From Rhododendron vialii (Eukaryota; Streptophyta; Magnoliopsida; Ericales; Ericaceae), in assembly GCF_030253575.1 (NCBI RefSeq), contig NC_080562.1:42447852-42511851 (forward strand): DNA of 64,000 nt, written 5' to 3'. Shown here piece after piece: positions 21,946-32,799 of the stretch. Every line of letters starts with the position of its first letter. The stretch's first letter is position 1. The notes below the pieces were generated by a model. The model saw only the letters and a program-made list of their open reading frames with translations. It did no database searches and was not told the origin of the DNA. Made by a program: the position numbers and the translations under genes.

Positions 21946-22780
21946 GTGTGTATGTATATATATACTATATAGACACAATTATATATATAACTATACGTGA
22001 ATATATCCCTCTCGCCATGTGAAATGGTGAACTTGTGTAATAAAAAACTTGAATCATTAATGAAATTTTAGGAATTAAAAATTTTATATAATATATTTTT
22101 TATTTACTTTTATATTCAACGTATTGTATCATTTGTTTTGTTCACGTATCTGCATATCTGTATCGTATCCGTATCCCGTGTTCGTATCCGTGCTTCTTAG
22201 CCTGTGATCTAATGGTAGTGACGGCATCTTCATACATATCTCTAATCACCTCGATATACCCTTTGGCCACTCCCTTTCTCTCCAGAACCCACCATATGAT
22301 ATCTCTAGGCACCCTATCATAAGCCTTTTCTAAGTCTATGAAAACCATATGGAGATCCTTCTTTGCTCTGTGTTTTTTTACCAATCGCCTTAATAGGTAG
22401 ATAGCTTCCATGGTTGATCTTCCAGGCATGAATCCAAACTGTTTCTCTGACACCGTAGTCACCATCCTCAAATGATGCTCAATAACTCTTTCCCACAACT
22501 TCATTGTATGACTCATCAATTTAATACCTCTATAGTTGTTGCAGCTTTGAATATTCCATTTATTCTTATAGATAGGTACTAAGGTGCTCCTCCATTCGTC
22601 GGGCATCTTTCGAGTCATAATAATCTTGTTAAACAACTTCGTCAACCAAGTCACCCCATTTTGTATCTCTAGTTTTTATGAAGAAGTCACCTGATGAGAT
22701 TTAGCCAGTTGTACTACTTCTCCTGTTGTGTTCCGTAGTAATTGTCCTAGGGTGCATTTATCAGGTTCAGTATGCATTAT
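20620..22780 (-). mobile_element. Degenerate RTE-clade LINE, minus strand, split by an insertion
   Basis: On the minus strand, 22654-22202 encodes reverse transcriptase segments (NYRGIKLMSHTMKLWERVIE, FGFMPGRSTMEAIYLLRR, MVFIDLEKAYDRVPRDIIWW). After a 672-bp insertion (21529-22200) the frame resumes with GLHHGSALSPYLFAL and MMFADDIILVDE, the catalytic ADD box, and then RIQVGSLKWRSATGVLYDKR and AIRPAMLYGTECWPIKKQ. The 3' end has the RTE-typical GTAGCCGACCCCAAGTGATT. Stops and frameshifts make it inactive. The 5' part with the endonuclease is not seen. Confidence 0.88.
21529..22200. mobile_element. TIR element nested in the RTE LINE
   Basis: One end is CTAAGAAGCACGGATACG (complement of 22183-22200), matching the CTATGAAGCACCGACAC family; the other end is CTACAGCGGATACTC (from 21525). 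The interior is built of GGATAC/TATCCG repeats and carries a (CT)n tract at 21903-21942. It interrupts the reverse transcriptase frame, so it arrived after the LINE. Confidence 0.65.
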
Positions 22781-22798
22781 ATAAATACTACCCACAGT

Positions 22799-23170
22799 CT
22801 AGGAAGCACCGACACGCCAAAAGGGGTTTCCGTATCAGACACGGGGATGCGGTGGAGATACGTACGTGACATGCCACGTGGCTTGTCCAATTAATTTTCT
22901 TCATTTAAGATTGTGTACACGCGCAAGGACACGCGGTCAATTCATAATATGGTTAAATTATAATACTTAAAAAAGTAAATTGTAATAATTGAAAAAAAAA
23001 TCAATATATTATAATTCTCTCTCTCTCTCTCTCTGTCTCTCTCTCCTATAAAAATATGTTTATGGATGCAAAAGAAATGAAAAAAGTACAAGTAAAAAGA
23101 GAACAAACGATACTCCAAAGGCAATACAAGTTTTTTCCTTACTATTTCCTCTCATCTCCATCTCTCGTTA
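22799..23170. mobile_element. Partial TIR element of the same family, copy C
   Basis: Starts CTAGGAAGCACCGACACGCC and continues GACACGGGGATGCGG and GACATGCCACGTGG, as in copies A and B, with a (CT)n tract at about 23017-23042. The opposite terminus is not found before the next foldback. A further isolated block of GTGTCGG/GTGTCCGACAC sequence sits at 23680-23750. Confidence 0.5.
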
Positions 23171-23342
23171 AAAACATGATTTTAAGAGTTCCTGTGAAAA
23201 ATCAACTCATTCAGATATTGGCAAGGCTTGATCGGCTTGGTCGTTTCATTTACCCTATCAAATTTAGGGACAAATACTGATCAAGCCCTTTCCAGTATCC
23301 GAATGAGTTGATATTTTTACAGGATCTCAAGAAAACATGTTC
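23171..23342. mobile_element. Foldback MITE
   Basis: Arms 23171-23232 and 23278-23342 are complementary (TCAACTCATTC in the left arm, GAATGAGTTGA in the right; CAAGGCTTGATC against GATCAAGCCCTT). It is probably related to the 19457 and 45605 elements by design rather than sequence. A (TGTGGG)n run follows at 23460-23484. Confidence 0.7.
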
Positions 23343-25640
23343 TAAACATATTGAATGGTTCCGATCATTGGCGTGGGACTCCAAAATGGATCCCACACAA
23401 AACTTGTGTCAAATGTTGTGTTTATTCGTTGTGTCTATGGAACCGGCCCCTATATGCATGTGTGGGTGTGGGTGTGGGTGTGTGCATACATGTATGCCAT
23501 GTCCTATCCGTGTCCCTACTACCTAGCCACTGCTTAATGCTTTCATTTCTGGTTAAATTCAGTGAGGTTAGTTTCGTGGTTCAAGGAACACATTATGGAG
23601 CAAGCTAGGCATGCTGTCATTTGCGGATGTTTCATTGTTTGCTTCTGTGTTACGTCTGAGTCTCCAGTTTAGGGCGCCATACCCGTGTCGGCAGGACACC
23701 ATTTTGACAACGCCACACGGGATCTGTGTCCGACACAGCAACCTCTGGTCAGAGAAGGGAGCTCCGGAAGATTTTCTGCGAAGAAGAATAAGTTGTAACT
23801 GGCCCAAATATATGCATATACTTGTACAGATAGAGGTTATGTGGGTAGGTATGTTGGACTTGGGCAAAATCCTAAACAGGCCTAACTTATGATTATTAAC
23901 TGATAGCAAATCAATAGCATTTGGAAACTATTAACCTTTATATGATTAATTATCCCTTATATTTATTGGTGGGAAAGTCTCTAAAACATAACTATAATTT
24001 AATGTTTACATTACTAGTGTTGTAACCCAGTACCCTTGTCCAATTTTCTAGCTGACTCTTCGGCTCATATAGTTGGGAAAATTAGTGAGTCGGATGCCTA
24101 GTCACATATGCACCCGTACCTGAGTCCGGGTAACATAGGTTTCCGAGATACATATCGAGTCTGACATCCATACCTGGACTAGCTTCCTTTGTATGGTTTT
24201 TCCAAGTTCATCTTATTGGTTTTGTTTAAAAGAGGTATGTTGCGCAAATTGAACATTTGCGAAGACCTAGAGGCAAAGGGTCGTAGGGTGCCAAATGAGC
24301 TTTTGATGATTTTTGACATTGGCTGTGATTGGGGGGAGGTGCTTGTATTCACTAGTGATCACTGCACATGACATGAGTATGCAATTTTATCATGTTAAGA
24401 CAATAATATGCATAGATGTTAGAAAATGTAATTCAGATCAAACTTTGGAAGTCATTTGAAGGATACGTAAAGTTAATCATTAAAAGGTGTTTAGTTAATG
24501 TGAAACAATGAAGAAGCCTTGCCTATCAAAAAAGAAAACTATGAAGAAACCTTTTTGTTTTTTGAACATTTTCAGGGATGCCACTAACTTTCACATGTGG
24601 AACATGGATTGTTGTTTGAGTTAATGTGTTACTTGATTTACATATTCCGTTTTTCTCTTTGAAGGGATTTTGCATAAATAAATTAGGAGATAGTGAATTT
24701 CCATTAGAATTTGTTTCAATTTACCTACTGTTCCACATTACAATGTAATGCCATTCATCTTTAAGGTATTTCATTTTGTATCTTAGTTGTGAACAGTGTC
24801 CATGAATTCTCTAGTTTCAGTTGGCAATCTGGTGTCAATTAGAGGCTTTTAGAGTTGGGTTCAAACCACAATGCCAGAAGGCTACTGGTACTTTTTTAAC
24901 ATTTGATGCTAATAACTTAGTCTTCCGCAAAATTTTCAGGTAACATATGGGATGGATACTTGGAATTATGTCGTCGTGTCATTGGGTATTCAGAAACAAT
25001 GCTAAGTCTGGGGAAGTTGTATGTTGTATTTGGCCGTATTTATTGGTGGGAACCTGTTGTTATGTCAACTTGTGATGTTTGTTTGCGTTTGGGTATTTTT
25101 CTTATGGAAGTATCTAATGATCCATATAAGTATTCGGAAACTATGCTAAGTCCGGGGAACATGTGACTTTTTTCTGTGTGTATCCGTGGCTACTTCAACT
25201 TGTGATGGTATTCAGGGTGTTCAATTTATATCAAACTTCTGTTAGTATTCATGGTGTACATTTTATGTCATATGGACGTGGCTTATTGTGAAGTGTATTT
25301 CATCTGGTATCATTTTGTGAAAATCATTTCCCTTCCCATGTTAACGAAGGAGAATCAAAGGAGGGCCTTTTTTCTTTTGAGGAAATGTAAGAATTCTAAA
25401 GCTGGATTAAGGCTGGTGGAGGGAAAGGAAGATGAAAGTGAAACTTAAATGGATCCATGCTCACGGTCTCTCTCTTATTATTCTTAAAAACCTTTCTCAA
25501 AATCCAAACCAAACAGGCTTTTATGGTAATCATATTAGGATTTAATGGATTTTGCAGTGATTTATCAAGTTTTCCTCCACCAAATGCTTTTTGAGGAATA
25601 ACGACGATTGAAATATTGATATAGTTTTAACTAACATCAT
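23343..25640. other. Intergenic DNA without recognisable genes
   Basis: Contains a repeated 30-bp block (TATTCAGAAACAATGCTAAG at 24988 and a variant at 25132) and an inverted GTTTGGTTTGGATTTTGAG-type repeat end at 25440-25520. Short open frames here match no family I recognise. Confidence 0.4.
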
Positions 25641-25960
25641 TCTTTTTTTGGCAGAAGAATAAAGAGGGATTTTATTCATCTGATAGGTAATCCCTATACA
25701 TCCGAGAGATATAAACTCGGGGCAAGTTGGAGGTCTACGTAGTAACGGGAATCGATCAAATCCTCGCACTTACTAATAATCCGTTCACTGAAGGCGTAAC
25801 AGGATTAACTCTAAAAAGAGGGGGCTTTGGAAGCCATGGATCCCTCCTCACTCTAATGTCCCTTCCCGATCGTACCGGCCACCGCCAGCCTTGGTTTTGG
25901 TGGTCCCGAGCCCATACAATACTTGGGAGTGAGATGGGAAAGTAGAAGAAAATGAGGTGG
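25640..25960 (-). mobile_element. Poly-A retroposon fragment, minus strand
   Basis: On the minus strand the sequence ends GATGAATAAAATCCCTCTTT then TTCTTCTGCC and an A run (plus-strand TTTTTTT at 25644), i.e. AATAAA followed by poly-A. Upstream sequence is GC-rich with no long frame. Source gene unknown. Confidence 0.4.
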
Positions 25961-26007
25961 AGGAAAGGCTAGTTAATATTTGGACCTGCTTTGTTCTAAA
26001 ATAGAAC

Positions 26008-26200
26008 CAACCATTGGAGATGGGGTTGTATAATTTGGTGCAAAAGCACTTTTTGGTGCAAAATTATACCTATAGCAATTATCCAACCACCATTGGACAC
26101 ACTCTTAGAGTTTAGAAGAGCTGCCCTAGCCATCGATAATTCTCTCACCCAATTTACCAATATCTTTGACTATGAAAGGTTATCCCATCACTACTAAAAG
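26008..26200. repeat. Dispersed repeat, copy 2
   Basis: Same orientation as 9533-9750 and similar through CACTTTTTGGTGC and TCGATAATTCTCTCACC. Confidence 0.7.
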
Positions 26201-26537
26201 ACACTACAAGAAATTCAAGACATAAGAAAGTAGGTGCATGTCGTTCTTCCTCACTACCAGAGTTTGAAATTAACATCAGAAATCTCATGTGTCCACCCCG
26301 ATAAATTATAGATGCCAAAATAGTTATCAGTCTTCTCCTCGTCTGTCATTTCCGAAAGGTAATTAAGTCAAGGAAACAGAAAGTCAATCGATGGAGAGTT
26401 GTTTTTATGAACAAGAAGTAATATATGGCCAACCGAACAAGAAGTTTATAATGGAGTCGTGTATCACCTTCTCCTAATTTGACCTCTTTTTTTTCCTTGT
26501 TTATGGAAATAACACAACTTCATTATAAACTTCTTGT

Positions 26538-26735
26538 TCAGCCATGGCACCAAAGCTACTAAAAGGATTATAGTCGCAGCATCCGAGAGAGAGAGAGAGT
26601 AATGGTTCTTCAGTAGTCTTTGTATTGGGTGCTTTTGATAACTTGGTATCCAGCTCAATGGGGTTACTTATTTGAGATGAACACATAAGTGTCGCAAGAG
26701 TTGGTCCAATTGCGCTGTTGTTGTACTCGGGGTAA
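26538..26735 (-). pseudogene. Relic of nucleotide-sugar transporter exons 5-6
   Basis: Matches the transporter gene at about 47176-47395 in the same orientation: CAGCCATGGCA, GAGAGAGAGA, ATGGTTCTTC, TTGGTGCTTTTGATAAC, ACTTATTTGAGA and a GTCCAATTGC block occur in the same order. Reading frame and splice sites are lost. It lies directly beside an hnRNP relic, so this locus mixes fragments of two unrelated genes. Confidence 0.7.
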
Positions 26736-26811
26736 AATTTGTGAAACTAGGACTAAATATATATAGGAATGTGTATCAACCCTAAATTACAGAGAGAGAG
26801 AGAGTTGTACC

Positions 26812-27283
26812 AGCGATCGATCATCACTAGCATGCAGTTCAAACCGCCAAGTTCCAAAAGAATCTTACCTGCTTTCCATCAATGACGCGGGTATCTACAA
26901 TAACCTTGTCAAAAACTGATATTGGATCAGCATATAGGTTGTGAATCCAAAGCCCCTTGATTCCCTGTAAGGTCTTTCGTTTTTACCGAATCTGTAATCT
27001 CCCCATACTTTCGCAAGTGTTGAAAGAAAGGAGTTGTTCAAAGAATAACAGTATCACATCAGCCAATGAACCGTACCGTACACCCTAATCACCATTAACT
27101 ATCATGCTGGTATTAGGTACAGCAAGCTATTCATCATCAAATTTGTCCATTTGAAACAACCTCGAAATTTACAGGTACCAAACATGCAGTATAAATCTGT
27201 GAATACCTAAAAATTTCATATCTCATCAAATAGCAGTTTTCAGTGAATAAACTCTACATCAGGCAATAAACAACACTTAGTGT
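26812..27283 (-). pseudogene. Relic of hnRNP RRM exon, copy 1
   Basis: On the minus strand, shifted frames give RKYGEITDSV, then DPISVFDKVIVDTRVIDGKQ, the end of RRM1 in hnRNP1-type proteins, followed by a donor-like GTAAG. Frameshifts in the middle destroy the RNP1 region. The whole segment is duplicated at 40313-40790, including about 280 bp of non-coding flank. Confidence 0.78.
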
Positions 27284-27446
27284 GACTACACAACATTTCA
27301 TAAGGGGCCTGAAAACATAGAAAAGTTATCATCAAAGGAGAGATTGCCACATCTTAGCCAGCTCGTCAATAACAATGTCACTCATAACCAAAATTTCAAA
27401 ATCTACAGCAACTTTCCACAAACTCAACAACAAACCATAGAAACTG

Positions 27447-30400
27447 TTAGCAATGCTGAATTAGTTCTTGCAACTTCTTCTTGCATTGATTGATGCGATA
27501 TCGAGGTGTGTCAATGCAATCATCGAACTCATGCTTATAAGCCTTTTCGAGAAGTTGATCAAAATCAGGTACTTCTGGATCGCGGTAGACTTGTGTTGCA
27601 ATCTCCGCCAACTCATCCGCAACAACATTTGCTTCTCGATACTGGTGAACAACCTTGTAATCCTCAAAAGTTGCTAGTGCCCCAAAAATTTGCCTATAGA
27701 TAAATAACAAAAATGCTGCCATTCAGAATACAACAAATAGGAGAATACAAATGACATGTTCAATGGAAAGGATGCAATTATAACTGTTATACTAGACTAC
27801 ATACAGGATTAGAACGAAAACCACTAATTCAAAACTTGTAGCATATAAATACTGTAATTTATATTATCAATGAGTAAAAAGAACAGGATTAGAAAAAAAG
27901 ACTATACAACACATCACAAATACAACCAAAGAATCATTACACAAATTAAATAAAAGGTTACTTCAGATTATGTCAATAAAAAATTACAAGAGGAAAAAGG
28001 ACAAAACAATTCAAACAATGGAGGTGCCTTGTGATGCATCTTGGACTATGAGGAAACTACTTGGTCTCAGACAATTAGACCAACCTCTTATTAGATATCA
28101 AATTGGTAATGGTGTGCAGACCTCTTCCGTATCTGGGGAGATCTCAACTTCATAAGTTTGAAGTGTACTCTGGCTGCAACAGTTTATGGGTTATGGCAGG
28201 AGAGAAATTCTTGTATCTTTTGTGCTGTGACTAAGGGACCTGCTCAGGTAGCTTAAGGGGATTATAAATGGCATTTGGGATTTGGTTCGTTCAAGAAGGA
28301 AGATGAAAAACTCCACTCAAAACAAATACATTTGTGAGCAGCAGGGGCTATTTCAGATAGGATTCTACAATCTGTATAGATAGGGTAGGTTGTTGTTCTT
28401 GTTTCCTGCTTTGTAGTAGCTACTGTAATTTGTGTCTTGTAAGGGAGCCTATCCCTAGTTCTTTATTCTTGGTTGGAGCTTAATAAAAGATTGTGCACTT
28501 ATCAAAAAAATCATTTCAAATAATAATGACAAAGATAAGGTCTAATTATCACAACGCGCAAAAAAAAAAACTTGGATCCCCATACTTGAAACCATTTCAC
28601 ATTATTAACAACTCCCTCAAAATCTGGAGAGCCAGGAGCTTGGGGGATAACCACATGCTGAGCCATATATACAAAAGATAAACAAAATACAAACCTGTAA
28701 AACTCAGCGTGTTTTTCCTTCGGCGCCTCGGAACTAGTGAGAACTCTTACAATCTGCTTGCTGTCGCTCTCAAAAATTATGTGACTTGCTCGAATTCTTT
28801 GACATTCAACCACCACCAAATAAAATGCTGACATCTCTGCCTCCAAACCCGACAACGCAAAGCTTAACGGGACAAAACCGAAACTCACTACCTCCCCCGA
28901 AGTATGCCTTATAACATATCCAGCACCACCTAAAGTACTACCATCGGGATATGTTTTGTGTGAGCCATCCGTGTTGGCCTTGAGGTAGTTAGCAATAGGT
29001 TTTTCCCAACAAAATGATATCACGGGGTGTTCTAATAAGGTACCGGATGTGTTGTTGACAATATATAAGGCATTTCCTGGATCCTTAATGAATGTTTCCA
29101 TGTTTTTCCTAATCTTCTTTGGGACCTTTGCGTACCACACATTGAAATCCTCAAAGCTTAAAAACTTTGAGGACGAATGTTGCTTTCGCAATTTTGTAAT
29201 GTCCGACACTGAGCAAGTCCTCCCAGATATCACAAGTCGATCAAATACTCCTAATCGGTCAGAATCAATGTTCTTTTCTGTCGCAGCTTCGCCAATTATT
29301 CCACTCTTCAAAATGTTTGCTACTATTGACGACGTGGCATAACCTGTTAACAAATAATTATAGGTGAAAATTTTTAAACTAGTCCAAAACAAATAATGTA
29401 ACCACCATTGCCCACCACGTAGTCAATTTAAAGTTTAAACCATAATAATATAACACATCCATCTTTGTCTATCTCACCTTCTCGCACAACCACCATGCCT
29501 ACGAATCTCAAAAATGCAATTTCCAACATCTCAATATACTTGAACAGTTTTACTTGTAAAAATTTTAGCTATAAATCCAATAATCATCATAACACCCTTG
29601 AAAACTAAGTTAAGTGTTACGCATAAATACTTTATATGGCCATACAACTGAAACTGCCCATAACTCAAAGTTTTGAAAACCTATTACTCCATTAGAAAAT
29701 ATCAAACAAGAATCATAGCGGTAGTGCCATAGCTAATAGACATTCCCTTCTAGGTATTACATTGTATGACACTTCCCAACGAGTACCAAATAAGACCGAA
29801 TAAGATATACTTTATAAATGACTATGAGTGTCATTCAGTGTAAGAGGCTTATCCCATACTTTATAAATGACTATGAGTGTCAAACAGTGTAAGAAATACT
29901 TTACAAATGACTTTAGTGTCCACTTTATTTATCCCAATGGATAACTTTATATACACTTTATACCTTATGTACACATGTAAATCTTTATTCTCTAAGAACA
30001 CTTATAGTATGACAAAACTTTAATTGAGCATCAATATGAGAGAGAAAACAAATATGAAATGAGCTAAGAAACCTATTCACTACATAACAATTAACTTTTT
30101 GCCAGCAATAACTAGCTCAATACTTTATGCTCAATGGTCACGAATTGTGTTTATGAACTCTAGCTTTCTCTCCCCTAATGAGGTACTTTCCCCTAATGAG
30201 GTACTTTACATCAATATTCTTTATTCAGCCTTTATCTTTATCTTAGAGAAGAAAACTGTAGCCAAAGTATATTTAGTATGGTCCCAATATAATATCGACA
30301 ACTTAAGACCGTTGCTACATATTATCTAGTTCCATGCATAGCTCCCACTAATTTTTGCATTCATAGAAAATAACAACTTGAGACAAAGATTGGGATGCAT

Positions 30401-32799
30401 GTAAACTTAAAATCCTTGGTTCTTTATAAGTACCCCATAACCTTTATTTGTAGCCTCTTAATGCTTCATAATATGGTCACTTGAATATCGACCCGTTAAC
30501 CCTTGACCAATATCCATAAAGCCCAGAAAAAATGTATTTGCTCCCACTAACTTAAGAAGCATTTTTTTCAACAAGTCTATTGACATAGACAAACCAACAC
30601 AGATCGCGTACACATTTTTTGTGGATCCCACTACGGGTCCCACAATTGATCATATGATTGTGAAATATTTTTTCAAGGGCCTCCGAGAAAAATCAGCTCG
30701 ATCTGATACCTATAGATGCTCGATCCAATCATCTAGCTTTTCATTATACTGAAGCCGAATGAAAAGTTAGATGATTAGATCGAGTACCTATAGGTATCGG
30801 ATTGAGCTACTTTTTCGCAAGGACCTTTGAAAAAATGTTACATTTAAAGAACGGCTCGATTCGTTTGTGTGGGACCCGTAGTGAGTCCCACAAAAAATTT
30901 GTGCGCGATCTGTGTTGGTTTGAACATTAAGCAAAATTCTTTTGGATGCTAGCCGAAACTTTATTGGATCTTCAAAAAAATCGTTAACTGTTAACGGCAG
31001 AGATGGAACTCCAAATACTCTTAATTTGAACATTAAGCTTAATACTATTAATGTTCAAACTTTCATCTAGTGCATGCACTTAATCATGTGGGTATGATGC
31101 TTTATCCACATAGTACAAAATCACGATCCACACATCCCAGACTAAAATACAAGAAGCAACTTTACTAAACAACATGAATGACTACAATTACCAAGAAATA
31201 ACGACTTTCAATTTATTTTCGACTTTCAAATGATTATCTTACTCAACTTAAATCACAAAATAACAACTTCCTCGCCGAACTAGATTTTTATTATTATGAT
31301 TTAACTTCAACTTCAATGTCAAACATACCTATTAAGCATCACTGCCTAAAATTAAACCCAACTAATTTCCCATCCTTCCCACACAAGCCTCAAGGCATAA
31401 TGTGAAATGTCCAAAATATCCCTCAATGAATTGAAACCCTAGAAAATGGAAGGGCAAAATCGTAATTGTGTATCTATTAGGCAATTAAGTTTAAGTTTAG
31501 AAGAATGGATGAACTTAACTTATTTTTATTTAAGTTTCCAAAGGGAAAAAAATTTAAGTTAAGGTTAAAAGAACACAACCTTTTCTTTTCTTTTTTATCG
31601 GCAACAGAATTTTATGCATATATTCATATAGATCTAAATATGCTGAAAGCAATCTTGAGTCTGGAGCTTTATTCGCCAAATAATTATAACTGGAACTTTT
31701 TATGTTTTCCTGATGCATGGACAAAGGCAGGAGCTAACATGTCCAAAAATAAGCATACACAGTAACGAGTCGCCTCATCAAAGTTGGAACACTAATTATA
31801 TGCATACACAGTAAGCATTATTGGCTAAAATCAAGTCTAACATGCATATTGTTCATGCATATGATCTTTAAATGTGCATATATCAAGTAATGATTACTGA
31901 AAAGCCTTCAATAGTTCAAGTTCAAAGAAGCAAAGTATACCCATAGTAGCGACCTTCCACTGGAACCGTTCGATCACAGGAGCGGCGGATCTGATCTGAG
32001 CCCTGAGACTGACCGGCGACCGCCAATCACCACCACTGTGACTCCACCGCCGAATGGATCTGAAAGAAGGAAAAGAACTTAAGGATCTGTACTTGATCAG
32101 AGATGGCGAGGAGTGAGAGGAAGAAACAACTGAAGCAGTAGTTCTAGAGAGAGGGGATGAGAATCCGAGCCTGGCAGCTCTGAGGAGAGTATCTCTGTTT
32201 ATCTCACCATCTCGCAAAACCACCATACCTACGCATCTCAAAAATCCAATTTCCAACACCTCAATATACTTGAACAATTTTACTTGTAAAAATTTCTCTA
32301 TAAATCCAATAATCATCATAACACCCAATATACAGACAGAGACAAATGCACTTGGAATATGCATACATGTCCAAAAATATATGCACACAGAGTCATAATC
32401 AAAGTTGGAACACTACTAATTATATGCGTACATATCAAGTATATAGTTCATGCATATTACTGAAAAAGCCATCAATAATTCAAGTCCAGAGAAGCAAACC
32501 GTACCCATAGTAGAGACCTTCTGCTGGAACCGTTCGATCACAGGATCGGCGGATCTGATCTGAGCCCTAAGACTGACCAGCGACCGCCAATCACCACCAC
32601 CGTGACTCCACCGCCGAATGGATCGGAAAGAAGGAAAAGAACTTAAGGATCTGTACTTCATCAGAGATGGCGAGGAGTGAGAGGAGGAAACAACTGAAGT
32701 AGTAGTTCTAGAGAGAAAGGATGAGAATCCGAGCCTGGCAGCTCTGAGTAGAGTAAGTGAAGCTGATGAAGTTGTTGGACAGTAGACGATTCGCATCAT
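27447..32799 (-). CDS. RNase H-domain protein, possibly with aconitase-type presequence exon
   Basis: The firm part is exons 28695-29343 and 27447-27693, joined FYR/QIFGAL in phase. They form an RVT_3-type RNase H domain with NTDGS (D224), GLEAEM (E266/E268), ESDSKQ (D292) and NVVADELAE (D341), so the catalytic acids are all present. Such domains come from LINEs but exist as separate genes in plants. Exon 28695-29343 needs one carried-over base and has no start of its own. Exon 32505-32799 ends in ATG G/gt, supplies exactly one base and begins MMRIVYCPTT. It encodes the mitochondrial presequence region of aconitase (RSIRRWSHGGGDWRS, SLRAQIRSADPVIERFQQKV). The joined model has 396 residues. 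The link across a 3.16-kb intron is inference; the exon may instead be a dead aconitase fragment. Confidence 0.5.
28005..28510 (+). mobile_element. L1-type LINE 3' remnant inside the RNase H gene intron
   Basis: Plus-strand translation gives DASWTMRKLLGLRQLDQPLI and then VYGLWQERNSCIFC (frame broken between), matching the C-terminal zf-RVT region of plant L1 proteins. It ends TTAATAAAAGATTGTGCAC and ATCAAAAAAA, a polyadenylation signal and A tail. 5'-truncated and internally deleted; inserted antisense to the host gene. Confidence 0.65.
28520..28690 (-). repeat. Repeat shared in inverted orientation with 16385-16560
   Basis: ATAATGACAAAGATAAGGTC through TATATACAAAAGATAAACAA; close match to the complement of the copy in the ankyrin gene intron. 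It directly abuts the donor side of the RNase H exon. Confidence 0.7.
29420..29590 (-). repeat. Partial copy of the sequence upstream of aconitase exon copy A
   Basis: Matches 32190-32345 in the same orientation (ACCACCAT, CTACG, ATCTCAAAAATGCAATTTCC, CTCAATATACTTGAACA). It marks a third, truncated unit of the local duplication. Confidence 0.75.
30590..30922. mobile_element. Long foldback MITE in the RNase H gene intron
   Basis: Ends CAAACCAACACAGATCGCG and CGCGATCTGTGTTGGTTTG are inverted. Further inward, TGTGGATCCCACTACGGGTC pairs with GGACCCGTAGTGAGTCCCAC, and GATACCTATAG with CTATAGGTATC. Nearly the whole 333 bp can form a hairpin. Confidence 0.88.
30923..31900. other. AT-rich intronic or intergenic DNA
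   Basis: No coding or structural feature recognised, apart from short fragments (GTTGGAACACTAATTATATG at 31783) repeated at 32408 as part of the local duplication. Confidence 0.4.
31941..32195 (-). pseudogene. Duplicate aconitase presequence exon, copy A
   Basis: Encodes LLRAARLGFSSPLSR, RSIRRWSHSGGDWRSPVSLR and AAPVIERFQWKVATMG, nearly identical to the exon at 32505-32760 (copy B). Period of the direct duplication is about 563 bp. Copy A lacks the native start and follows unrelated sequence (VGMVVLRDGEIN). The remaining aconitase exons are absent from the window. Confidence 0.82.
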
